Shown here piece after piece: positions 1 through 5,631 of a stretch of DNA of 5,742 nucleotides (the stretch's first letter is position 1; the number at the start of each line of letters is the position of its first letter). Under the pieces are notes generated by a model. The model had not been told where the DNA came from. It did no database searches and worked only from the letters and a program-made list of their open reading frames with translations. The stretch is from positions 1-5,742 of the forward strand of contig CAMDCQ010000151.1 of the NCBI GenBank assembly GCA_945890595.1. The letters are read 5' to 3'. Made by a program: the position numbers and the translations under genes. The stretch is from Chitinophaga pinensis. GTDB lineage: Bacteria; Bacteroidota; Bacteroidia; NS11-12g; UBA9320.

Positions 1-1
1 T

Positions 2-505
2 ATCAATTTTGGTATGCTGGCCTTATGTCTTCTGCTTCATCAAAACTTTCAAACTTTTCTAGACGCTGTAGATGATGCCATTAAAGGTTCGTCTGGAATA
101 CTAATTCAATTCCCGCTGTATTTTGGGATACTCGCCTTGATGCAAAGCGGCGGATTAATTAACCTTATTTCGGATTGGTTTATAACGATTTCAAATGCAC
201 AAACGCTCCCGGTTTACACTTTTCTAAGTGCAGGATTGGTCAACCTATTTGTGCCGAGCGGAGGCGGGCAATGGGCTATACAAGGACCTATCCTACTAGA
301 TGCAGCTACCAAACTGGGCGTGCCCCTACCCAAAGTAATACTTGCCATGGCGTATGGAGACCAACTTACCAATATGATGCAGCCTTTTTGGGCGTTGCCT
401 TTGTTGAGTATAACAGGATTAAAAGCCAAGGAAATCTTGCCATTTACGCTTATTCTTATGTTAATCGGTTTGGTGGTGTTTACGGGCGTATTGTTGGTGT
501 TTTAG
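2..505 (+). CDS. atoE: Short-chain fatty acid transporter, AtoE family (3' part only)
   Basis: This is the C-terminal part (about 167 residues) of an integral inner-membrane protein; the 5' end lies outside the window and the frame is open from base 2. The clearest mark is VNLFVPSGGGQWAIQGPI (from base 239), a signature of the AtoE / SCFA_trans family. It is followed by a stretch containing AMAYGDQLTNMMQPFWALP, also typical of that family. At least three hydrophobic membrane segments are visible, and the last (IleProPheThrLeuIle... to the C-terminus) ends right at the stop, as in family members. AtoE proteins are roughly 440 residues long, so a bit over one third is present. Known members import short-chain fatty acids such as acetoacetate or butyrate; the exact substrate here is inferred. 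The tag stop is at 503-505. A 161-base gap separates it from miaE, so co-transcription is unlikely. Confidence 0.9.
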   Translation: MNFGMLALCLLLHQNFQTFLDAVDDAIKGSSGILIQFPLYFGILALMQSGGLINLISDWFITISNAQTLPVYTFLSAGLVNLFVPSGGGQWAIQGPILLDAATKLGVPLPKVILAMAYGDQLTNMMQPFWALPLLSITGLKAKEILPFTLILMLIGLVVFTGVLLVF

Positions 506-532
506 GGGAGCTTGGCGTAAATCAGTTTTTTG

Positions 533-554
533 TCCTACGGAGTGTAGCGAAGGA
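533..554. repeat. Small REP-like hairpin
   Basis: TCCTACG (533-539) can pair with CGAAGGA (548-554) over seven positions with one A-A mismatch, leaving an eight-base loop. It lies 28 bases after the transporter stop. A T-run precedes it and none follows, so it is a poor intrinsic terminator on either strand. The TCCT-CGGAG-GTAGCGAAGGA wording resembles short interspersed palindromes that I recall from Bacteroidota genomes; that resemblance is from memory and has not been tested. Confidence 0.4.
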
Positions 555-653
555 TTAGAAACGTATTGAAGAATCAATAAAAACCAGTATCTCAAGTTGG
601 TAAACGCCACTACGAAATCATAAACCTAACATTCTATATCAACACTCATTTAT

Positions 654-661
654 TACTTTTG
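654..661 (+). promoter_or_regulatory. Bacteroidota -7 promoter box of miaE
   Basis: TACTTTTG matches the Bacteroidota -7 consensus TAnnTTTG at every fixed position and ends five bases before the miaE ATG. Initiation would therefore fall at or next to the start codon, giving a leaderless or nearly leaderless mRNA. No Shine-Dalgarno sequence is present, which fits. A -33 TTTG is not clear; only ATTC lies at the expected distance (631-634). Confidence 0.6.
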
Positions 662-666
662 CACCT

Positions 667-1272
667 ATGGCGTCACCCACATCCAAAACTACCTTAGGCC
701 TAGAAATGGCAACTGACCCTCGTTGGGTAAATATCGCCGAAAAAAGCATAGCATTTATTCTCACAGACCACGCGTGGTGTGAGCAGAAAGCTGCAACGCA
801 TGGCATCAGTATGATTAGTAAATTCAGTGATTATACCGACGTGGTAGACATTATTGCTCCTATTGTAGCAGAAGAATGGGGTCATTTTAGAAAAGTGCTC
901 AAAGAGCTCAAAAAACGTGGCCATGAATTGGGACCGCAGCGCAAAGATGAATACGTCAATAAGCTAAACGGATTCATCCGGGGTGGAGATCATATTACCA
1001 AGCAACTCGTAGAATATTTGCTCGCATTTGCGATGATAGAAGCCCGCAGTTGCGAACGATTTAGACTGCTCAGTTTACATGTGGAAGATCCCGAATTACA
1101 ACAATTTTATCACGAGTTTATGGTAAGTGAAGCAGGACATTACAAGGCATTTATAAACCTAGCCAAAAAATACGCCGACGAAAACTATGTACTAAACCGT
1201 TGGGCAGAGTACGTCGTTTTTGAAGCAGAAATGGTTAAAACCTTAGCTATACGAGGCGACAGAATGCATTAA
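667..1272 (+). CDS. miaE: tRNA-(ms2io6A37) hydroxylase MiaE
   Basis: This 201-residue protein belongs to the MiaE family of ferritin-like diiron monooxygenases. MiaE uses O2 to hydroxylate the isopentenyl side chain of ms2i6A at position 37 of tRNAs reading UNN codons, after MiaA and MiaB have acted; it is cytosolic. The six expected iron ligands are visible with the spacing of a four-helix diiron site: Glu39 (DHAWCEQKAA), Glu70 and His73 (EEWGHF), Glu125 (MIEARSCERF), and Glu155 and His158 (SEAGHY). The length is normal for the family and no core residue is missing. The ATG at 667 is preferred because a TAnnTTTG box ends five bases upstream; Met14 is the next in-frame option but would leave the promoter-start spacing unexplained. 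The gene converges with the amidase gene, leaving only 13 bases between the two stops and no visible terminator hairpin. Confidence 0.93.
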   Translation: MASPTSKTTLGLEMATDPRWVNIAEKSIAFILTDHAWCEQKAATHGISMISKFSDYTDVVDIIAPIVAEEWGHFRKVLKELKKRGHELGPQRKDEYVNKLNGFIRGGDHITKQLVEYLLAFAMIEARSCERFRLLSLHVEDPELQQFYHEFMVSEAGHYKAFINLAKKYADENYVLNRWAEYVVFEAEMVKTLAIRGDRMH

Positions 1273-1285
1273 TCCTTTCATCGAA

Positions 1286-2041
1286 CTACATTCTTCGGTC
1301 CGTTAAAAACGGCAATTGCTTCCGAGTAGTTGCTATCACCTCTTGGGTAATCGTTAATGTTAGCACTTCCTCCTTTACCGAATGTACCAGACGCTCACCA
1401 TCAGGTCCAAAAACGCCGCTGTGCCCAGGATAATGAGATTTTTTATCCTCTGTGTGTACCTGTTCTCCTACCCTATTACATCCAATCACATACACTTGAT
1501 TTTCTATTGCTCTGGCACGTAATAAGGCATCCCAATGCCCTATACGTTGGCTTGGCCAGCTGGCTACATTTATTAAAATATCATATTCAGAGTCGTTAAA
1601 CGAGGAGTATGGAAATCGCAAATCATAACAGATAGTGGGTCTTATCTTAAAACCATTCAACACCATATCTACCTTGGTATTACCTGGCGTAAAATGTACA
1701 TTTTCATTGGCCATCGAAAAAAGGTGCGCTTTATCGTAATGCCCTAAAATCTCTCCTTGACTTACCATCACAAATCGGTTAAATAATTCACCGTTTTCTA
1801 AGCATAACAGACTGCCGCAAATAGCAGTAGATTGTCGTTGTGAATAATCGAGCATCCAGCTTACAATCTCCCCATCCATAGCTTGAGCCAGCGTTGTGTC
1901 ATCGGTAATATAGCCGGTGCTAAACATCTCAGGAAGTACAACCAAATCTGAGGTATGATTGCTGAGTAATGCTTCTATCTTACCGAAATTAGCTTTCGTA
2001 TTTTTAGCCGTTATATCCAATTGCACTATAGAAACATTCAT
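1286..2041 (-). CDS. Omega-amidase, nitrilase superfamily (YafV/NIT2 type)
   Basis: This 251-residue cytosolic carbon-nitrogen hydrolase shows the full nitrilase catalytic set: Glu38 (VLPEMFSTGY), Lys104 (HYDKAHLF), Cys138 (PTICYDLRFP), and Glu113 (MANENVHF) as the accessory glutamate. NVASWP followed by HWDALLRARAIEN is typical of the YafV/NIT2 omega-amidase branch. Members hydrolyse alpha-keto acid amides such as 2-oxoglutaramate, a repair or salvage step after glutamine transamination; a role in methionine salvage is possible, but no neighbouring gene supports it. The frame also allows a TTG start at 2050 (three residues longer). ATG at 2041 is chosen because that TTG lies inside the -7 promoter box TAACTTTG. 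Length and motifs look complete. The gene converges with miaE and is divergent from the TraB/GumN gene, 30 bases away. Confidence 0.9.
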   Translation of the reverse strand: MNVSIVQLDITAKNTKANFGKIEALLSNHTSDLVVLPEMFSTGYITDDTTLAQAMDGEIVSWMLDYSQRQSTAICGSLLCLENGELFNRFVMVSQGEILGHYDKAHLFSMANENVHFTPGNTKVDMVLNGFKIRPTICYDLRFPYSSFNDSEYDILINVASWPSQRIGHWDALLRARAIENQVYVIGCNRVGEQVHTEDKKSHYPGHSGVFGPDGERLVHSVKEEVLTLTITQEVIATTRKQLPFLTDRRM

Positions 2042-2047
2042 TAAGTT

Positions 2048-2055
2048 CAAAGTTA
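2048..2055 (-). promoter_or_regulatory. -7 promoter box of the amidase gene
   Basis: On the minus strand TAACTTTG is a full match to TAnnTTTG and ends six bases before the ATG at 2041. A three-of-four -33 candidate (TTTC, 2074-2077 minus) lies 18 bases upstream, inside the start of the divergent gene. The box explains why the in-frame TTG at 2050 is unlikely to be the start codon. Confidence 0.6.
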
Positions 2056-2058
2056 TTT

Positions 2059-2066
2059 TATTTTTA
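2059..2066 (+). promoter_or_regulatory. Probable -7 promoter box of the TraB/GumN gene
   Basis: TATTTTTA matches TAnnTTTG except for the final G, and it ends five bases before the ATG at 2072, the same spacing as at miaE. It sits three bases from the oppositely directed amidase box, so polymerase binding at one promoter should exclude the other. The call rests on position and partial match only. Confidence 0.4.
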
Positions 2067-2071
2067 CACTA

Positions 2072-3805
2072 ATGAAACGACTTCTCATCATTTTACTGCT
2101 GGCTCCTATAGCGGGTATGGCACAAAACACATTGCTTTTTGAAGTAGCTAAAAAAGGAATAGCACAAAAGAGTTATCTCTTTGGTACACTGCACGTTCAA
2201 GACGAACGCGCCTTTGCCTTTAACGACAGTGTAATGTGGGCTATTGACCAAAGCAAAACCGCTGCTTTTGAGTTAAACCTAGACCAAACCGAGTTAGCAA
2301 CCTCGCTCACAAAAGAAAAAATGAAGGACCTTATTGACACCGTGTTTATCCGCAAACTAACGGCCTATATCAGTAACGATTTTCTGCCAACACTAATGGA
2401 ACGTATGACGCCAGAAGAGTTGAGCACTAAAATAGTAAATGACTTGCTTCCCAATTATTTCGACCTGTTAAAAAACAAGTTGTCTAGCAATCAACGAGCT
2501 TCGTTTGTAGACCTATATCTACAAGAATATGCAAGAAGCAAGAAAAAGGAAATCGTGGGCATAGAAACCTATACCGAGCAAATAATGGCATTACTTGGCG
2601 ATATTAACGCCTATTCTTTCAACGACAAACAGCTGAGCACTAAGATCGTAGACTATCTTCAAAACAGTGAGCTAAATCTGAATATTGCGGAATGGATGAG
2701 TGGCACCGAAGAGATGATATTGGCGTACGGCAATGCTGACTTATCACAGTTGTGCCAAACTGTTGCCGCTTCAGACGACGGAAAAGCGCTGGGTTCTGCA
2801 TTTTACAAACGTATTTTTACAGACAGAAACGACCTCATGTATGAGCGCATGAAGGGAGAATTTAAGAAAGGTGGCTTATTTATGGCCGTAGGTGCCGGGC
2901 ACCTTTGCAGCGACAATGGCCTGATAAGTCAACTTAAACGAGAAGGATATAGCTTGAGGCCAATCAATGTAACCACAGCATATACCAGATCTTACCAATG
3001 GAAAAGCACCAAGCATAAAGAGTATAAAGTGGACTTGCCTGAAGGGATTACACTTGCTCAAAACTCGGGGATATATGCTATGCTCGGAAGCACAGATGAA
3101 GCTGGAATACATCTATTTACACAAAAAGGAATCGCTAGTTTTAACATAGAATTTAAGTATGCAACTGAGTCAGATGAAGAGTATACATACGATGGAGCAA
3201 TGGCAGCAGATGAAGTATATAATGACTATACATACGACACTTTAAACACTGAGGAAATGGCAGCAGAATCGGTAATTATAGATGGATATAGTGGCTATGA
3301 CATAGATTCTAACATCGATTCAACAGTAGCAGAGATAGAGTATACTGAAGGTATAGATTACGAAGATGATTTGATTGCAGGAGAAATAACGGTAACGGAG
3401 GGTGTGGAAGAGCCTTCTGAGGAAGCGACAGAAGTGGTATATGATGAAACAGAAGCGGAGTATATACCAACCAAATCGCCTAAAAAAAAGATGCAAGAAA
3501 TACTCACACCTGCGCAGACATCGTATATGGAAGAAGTGGTTGAATCCATTGGAAAACAATACAAAGAAGAAATGGGAGGTCGCATGTCTGGTATGATGAA
3601 CATGTATCAAGTCACCAAAGACACCATGTACTTTGGTCTGCAAAAAGAGCTTTGTATCTATCAATCTGGCATGATGGTAGGCAATACCGTTTCATATGAA
3701 GTTCCGCATGGAGAAGGGTTTTATCTTCTTACCATTACGGGTGATCCTGCGTTACTCAAATCGGAAGACTTGCATCGGTTTTTTACAAGCTTCAAAATTT
3801 TGTAA
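2072..3805 (+). CDS. Secreted TraB/GumN-family protein with acidic C-terminal extension
   Basis: This 577-residue protein begins with a signal peptide (Lys2-Arg3, a hydrophobic core at residues 4-14, likely cleavage after GMA at residue 17), so it should be periplasmic or exposed; the cleaved Gln18 is not a lipobox Cys. Residues about 20-300 are a TraB/GumN domain. The N-terminal motif SYLFGTLHV has His41 and is followed by Glu67 (AAFELNLD); the C-terminal motif is AVGAGHL (274-278) with His277, then NGLISQLKREGYSLRPI. The family is thought to be metal-dependent and TIKI-protease related; the substrate here is unknown. Usual Bacteroidota members are about 290 residues long, so roughly 270 extra residues follow: a basic or beta-like part (314-363), an acidic linker (364-464), a KKK patch (471-473), a Met-rich stretch (501-511), and an end (FYLLTITGD...FFTSFKIL) resembling the close of a small Bacteroidota domain. 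No terminator is evident after the stop. Confidence 0.85.
   Translation: MKRLLIILLLAPIAGMAQNTLLFEVAKKGIAQKSYLFGTLHVQDERAFAFNDSVMWAIDQSKTAAFELNLDQTELATSLTKEKMKDLIDTVFIRKLTAYISNDFLPTLMERMTPEELSTKIVNDLLPNYFDLLKNKLSSNQRASFVDLYLQEYARSKKKEIVGIETYTEQIMALLGDINAYSFNDKQLSTKIVDYLQNSELNLNIAEWMSGTEEMILAYGNADLSQLCQTVAASDDGKALGSAFYKRIFTDRNDLMYERMKGEFKKGGLFMAVGAGHLCSDNGLISQLKREGYSLRPINVTTAYTRSYQWKSTKHKEYKVDLPEGITLAQNSGIYAMLGSTDEAGIHLFTQKGIASFNIEFKYATESDEEYTYDGAMAADEVYNDYTYDTLNTEEMAAESVIIDGYSGYDIDSNIDSTVAEIEYTEGIDYEDDLIAGEITVTEGVEEPSEEATEVVYDETEAEYIPTKSPKKKMQEILTPAQTSYMEEVVESIGKQYKEEMGGRMSGMMNMYQVTKDTMYFGLQKELCIYQSGMMVGNTVSYEVPHGEGFYLLTITGDPALLKSEDLHRFFTSFKIL
3161..3463 (+). other. Acidic, Tyr-rich low-complexity segment within the TraB/GumN protein
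   Basis: This stretch encodes residues 364-464. By my count it has 34 Asp/Glu, 11 Tyr and no Lys, Arg or His in 101 residues. It is probably disordered, and it appears to be inserted in the middle of the C-terminal extension, between a segment starting KHKEYKVDLPEG and one ending in FFTSFKIL. Its role is unknown; cation binding or a flexible spacer are possibilities only. Confidence 0.7.
3182..3267 (+). repeat. Short in-frame direct repeats in the acidic segment
   Basis: TATACATACGA occurs at 3182-3192 and 3227-3237, 45 bases apart. AATGGCAGCAGA occurs at 3199-3210 and 3256-3267, 57 bases apart. Both offsets are multiples of three, so the encoded YTYD and MAA(D/E) elements recur in frame. 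This suggests growth of the linker by partial duplication followed by divergence. Confidence 0.55.
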
Positions 3806-4036
3806 TCAGCTTAACGTTTATGAAGATGTAACCAAAATGCATGTATGTTGTGCTAATTAATGTTGCATGATAAATTTTAGCTTACACTCAATGTAACGTA
3901 TAATGACAAATGCCTTACCTAAGTGCTCCTTTATTTACCCATGCTTTTGTTTGTGCGAGTAAAAATGAAGACCAAATTGCACCAAATAAAGACCTTTACA
4001 CTAACATCGCAATGCGTTAAACGTTGATATACCGTT
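3806..4036. other. Intergenic region without a recognisable gene
   Basis: All frames are broken by stops, and I see no RNA gene or clear terminator. It contains TGTATGTTGT (3842-3851), which recurs at 5070-5079 in front of the lipoprotein gene. It also has a distant 8-base inverted pair, AACGTTTA (3813-3820) and TAAACGTT (4018-4025). No full TAnnTTTG box lies near the next gene; the sequence just before it, TACCG followed by TTTTG, is an imperfect version. Confidence 0.5.
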
Positions 4037-4966
4037 TTGAATCACCATAAATTAGGCAATACCGATTTAAAGATAGCTCCAATTGGATTAGGAGTTGGAG
4101 GTGTTTTAGGTGAAAAATTTTTTTACGAGCCAAAGGCATTACACCTGATTCAAACGGCTTTGGATAATGGCATTAATTTTTTAGATACCGGGAGTTCTTA
4201 TTCTCATGGTAATGCGGAACTAAGACTTGGAAAAGTATTGAGCAAAAACGAGTTAGATAAATTGGTAATCGCTACCAAAGGAGGCACGGTTTTAACCCCT
4301 AAAAACAAATTGGCTAGAAACTTTACCAAGGAATCTCTTCTAAAAAACGTAGATCTTTCACTCCAAAAATTAGGTATCGATAGAATTGATTTGTTTCAAC
4401 TGCATAGCCCATCCCTAAAGGACATAAATGATGATGTATTGGATACCTTACATGAGCTCAGAATTCAAGGTAAAATCAACTACATCGGTATTGCATGTGA
4501 TGGTCCTGTTTTAGACAAAGCTATTGAAATAGCACTTTTTGATACGGTAATGCTCACCTACAATATCCTGTGTCAAAACGTAGAAAACCAGATTACGGAA
4601 GCCAAGAAAAGAGGTAAGGGTATTTTAATTAAGAGCCCGATGGCTCATTCACTGTATGGCAATGACATTTTTAAAATCACCACGGTGGCAGACATTTGGT
4701 ATTTATTGAGAGTCTTAAAAAACTACAGACCAGAAATAGTAGAAGGCTTGAAATATAGATTTATAAACAACATAAAGGATTGGACTGGGGCTGAGATTGC
4801 CTTAAAATTTGTACTTGAAAACCCGCATATTGATTGTGCGTTAATAGGTACCACTCGAGTTAACCATTTGTTAGCCAACATACGTGTAACCACCAGAGAT
4901 TTAGATAAACTCATCTTAACAAAAATCAAAACGATAGGCAATCCCTTAGCTCTACCAGCTAAGTAA
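4037..4966 (+). CDS. Aldo/keto reductase
   Basis: This 309-residue cytosolic NAD(P)H-dependent oxidoreductase has the (beta/alpha)8 aldo/keto reductase fold. The catalytic tetrad is visible: Asp50 and Tyr55 (FLDTGSSYSHG), Lys81 (VIATKGG) and His123 (LFQLHSPS). Near the C-terminus IGTTRVNHL (270-278) is the usual site for the cofactor adenosine phosphate, suggesting NADPH use. The start is TTG at 4037: a TGA stop lies in frame at 4025, no in-frame ATG occurs until around residue 170, and MNHHKLGNTDLKIAPIGLG aligns with the family's normal N-terminus. No Shine-Dalgarno is present. The segment after beta-strand 5 reads YIGIACDGP (149-157) where many relatives have IGVSN-like residues, so it belongs to a less common subgroup. 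The substrate cannot be told from sequence. It stands alone, 231 bases after the previous gene. Confidence 0.88.
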   Translation: MNHHKLGNTDLKIAPIGLGVGGVLGEKFFYEPKALHLIQTALDNGINFLDTGSSYSHGNAELRLGKVLSKNELDKLVIATKGGTVLTPKNKLARNFTKESLLKNVDLSLQKLGIDRIDLFQLHSPSLKDINDDVLDTLHELRIQGKINYIGIACDGPVLDKAIEIALFDTVMLTYNILCQNVENQITEAKKRGKGILIKSPMAHSLYGNDIFKITTVADIWYLLRVLKNYRPEIVEGLKYRFINNIKDWTGAEIALKFVLENPHIDCALIGTTRVNHLLANIRVTTRDLDKLILTKIKTIGNPLALPAK

Positions 4967-5004
4967 ACCAACTGAGATGTGCACCCTAAAGAAAAAAATC
5001 ACCA

Positions 5005-5035
5005 TTTGACGATGTAAAGAAAAAGCGTAAGTTTG
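5005..5035 (+). promoter_or_regulatory. Complete Bacteroidota-type promoter (TTTG-19-TAAGTTTG)
   Basis: TTTG at 5005-5008 and TAAGTTTG at 5028-5035 match the Bacteroidota -33 and -7 elements, separated by 19 bases, close to the described optimum. Transcription would begin near 5041, about 105 bases before the lipoprotein ATG. The leader would contain the repeat-like, hairpin-forming segment at 5060-5119. It is the only promoter in the window for which I find both elements intact. Confidence 0.5.
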
Positions 5036-5059
5036 AAAAGGAGTCATTTTATGGCACAA

Positions 5060-5119
5060 GTCCAACCACTGTATGTTGTATTTATGTTATTTTGTGGCCG
5101 GTATAAATAAGTTAGCGAC
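5060..5119. repeat. Candidate right half of a palindromic cassette-type spacer
   Basis: This segment begins with GTCCAAC (5060-5066) and ends with GTTAGCGAC (5111-5119); the two can pair with bulges. Inside it, TATTTAT (5079-5085) pairs perfectly with ATAAATA (5103-5109) around a 17-base loop. It also carries TGTATGTTGT and TTTTGTGG (5090-5097). GTCCAAC fits the integron R'' consensus RYYYAAC, but GTTAGCG does not fully fit GTTRRRY, so this is not a canonical attC site. Confidence 0.35.
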
Positions 5120-5147
5120 ATGTTACAGAGACAGAAATAATTACATC

Positions 5148-5510
5148 ATGGTTAAGAAATTATACATAATTCCATTTATCCTTTTTATAGTTTCATCATG
5201 TCAGAATTTGACCACAAAGAATTCTGAGGACATTCAAATAGGACTATGTGACCAAATTAATGAAGACTCCTTAATAACTTTGAAAGGAACGTTGAATATA
5301 AGTTCGAAAGACACAATTGTATTTGAAAATATTGACAAAAGAAATAAATGGCAAAGGAAAATTCATTTAATACCTTGTTCAAATAATTTAAAGGATTACA
5401 TTTTCAAATCTTACGACTCATATTTGTACTTGAAAAACTTTGATGAAAAATTCTTGGTTTCGGTTGAAGGCAATTTTTTAACTGCTGGCACACTTGAATC
5501 TCCTCAATAA
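5148..5510 (+). CDS. Small putative lipoprotein, possibly truncated
   Basis: I do not recognise the family of this 120-residue protein. The N-terminus (MVKKLYIIPFILFIVSSC) is a lipoprotein signal peptide: basic residues, a hydrophobic core, and lipobox VSSC with Cys18 as the acylation site, so it should be anchored in the envelope. The mature part is hydrophilic with beta-like stretches (SLITLKGTLNI, KWQRKIHLIP, KFLVSVEGNFL) and two further Cys. ATG 5148 is preferred over an in-frame ATG at 5073, because the 25 residues before 5148 are not signal-like and overlap repeat-like DNA. GC is about 27% in sampled 60-base blocks, against 45% near miaE, suggesting acquired DNA. The frame continues open after the TAA at 5508 as far as 5621, so the product may be a shortened version of a protein of about 157 residues. 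Confidence 0.7.
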   Translation: MVKKLYIIPFILFIVSSCQNLTTKNSEDIQIGLCDQINEDSLITLKGTLNISSKDTIVFENIDKRNKWQRKIHLIPCSNNLKDYIFKSYDSYLYLKNFDEKFLVSVEGNFLTAGTLESPQ

Positions 5511-5621
5511 TTTTTATTTCATTTTGTAGCACTAATTGACAAACTAGAAGCGATAACGGACTCAAGTCATGCATTAAGAGAAATAACCAGAGAACAATTG
5601 GAATCGAAAAATAAGAGATAA
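5511..5621 (+). other. Open in-frame tail after the lipoprotein stop
   Basis: Immediately after TAA (5508-5510) the same frame runs 36 sense codons to TAA at 5619-5621. The translation starts FLFHFVALIDKLEAI and continues with a charged, helix-like tail ending ESKNKR. It looks like protein rather than random AT-rich sequence. One base change (TAA to TAT or TAC, Tyr) would fuse it to the lipoprotein. It has no start codon of its own near the beginning. Confidence 0.5.
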
Positions 5622-5631
5622 TGAATATACC

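Noticed and set aside
1273..1285. Shared terminator between the convergent miaE and amidase genes
   Set aside because: The 13-base gap has no inverted repeat or T/A run.
3320..3664. Minus-strand frames opposite the acidic linker
   Set aside because: They are complement artefacts of GAA/GAT-rich coding sequence, giving Phe/Tyr/Cys-rich nonsense.
3787..3812. Possible terminator AAGCT...AGCTT around the TraB/GumN stop
   Set aside because: The stem is only five pairs with a 16-base loop and no T-run. The CAAAATTTTG inside it is just a palindrome within coding sequence.
3813..4025. AACGTTTA / TAAACGTT inverted pair as a terminal repeat of a mobile element
   Set aside because: It is only eight bases, AT-rich and largely self-palindromic, with no transposase and no target duplication between the copies.
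5051..5110. Nineteen-codon frame starting MAQVQPLYVV, with AAGGAG seven bases upstream
   Set aside because: It lies within the repeat-like segment. Bacteroidota rarely depend on Shine-Dalgarno sites, and nothing in the peptide resembles a known small protein.
5060..5117. Canonical integron attC site
   Set aside because: GTCCAAC fits RYYYAAC, but GTTAGCG breaks the GTTRRRY consensus, the arms pair only with bulges, and the internal stem is placed asymmetrically. No integrase is in the window.
5073..5147. Longer start for the lipoprotein at ATG 5073
   Set aside because: It would bury the lipoprotein signal peptide behind 25 unrelated residues encoded by hairpin-forming repeat DNA.
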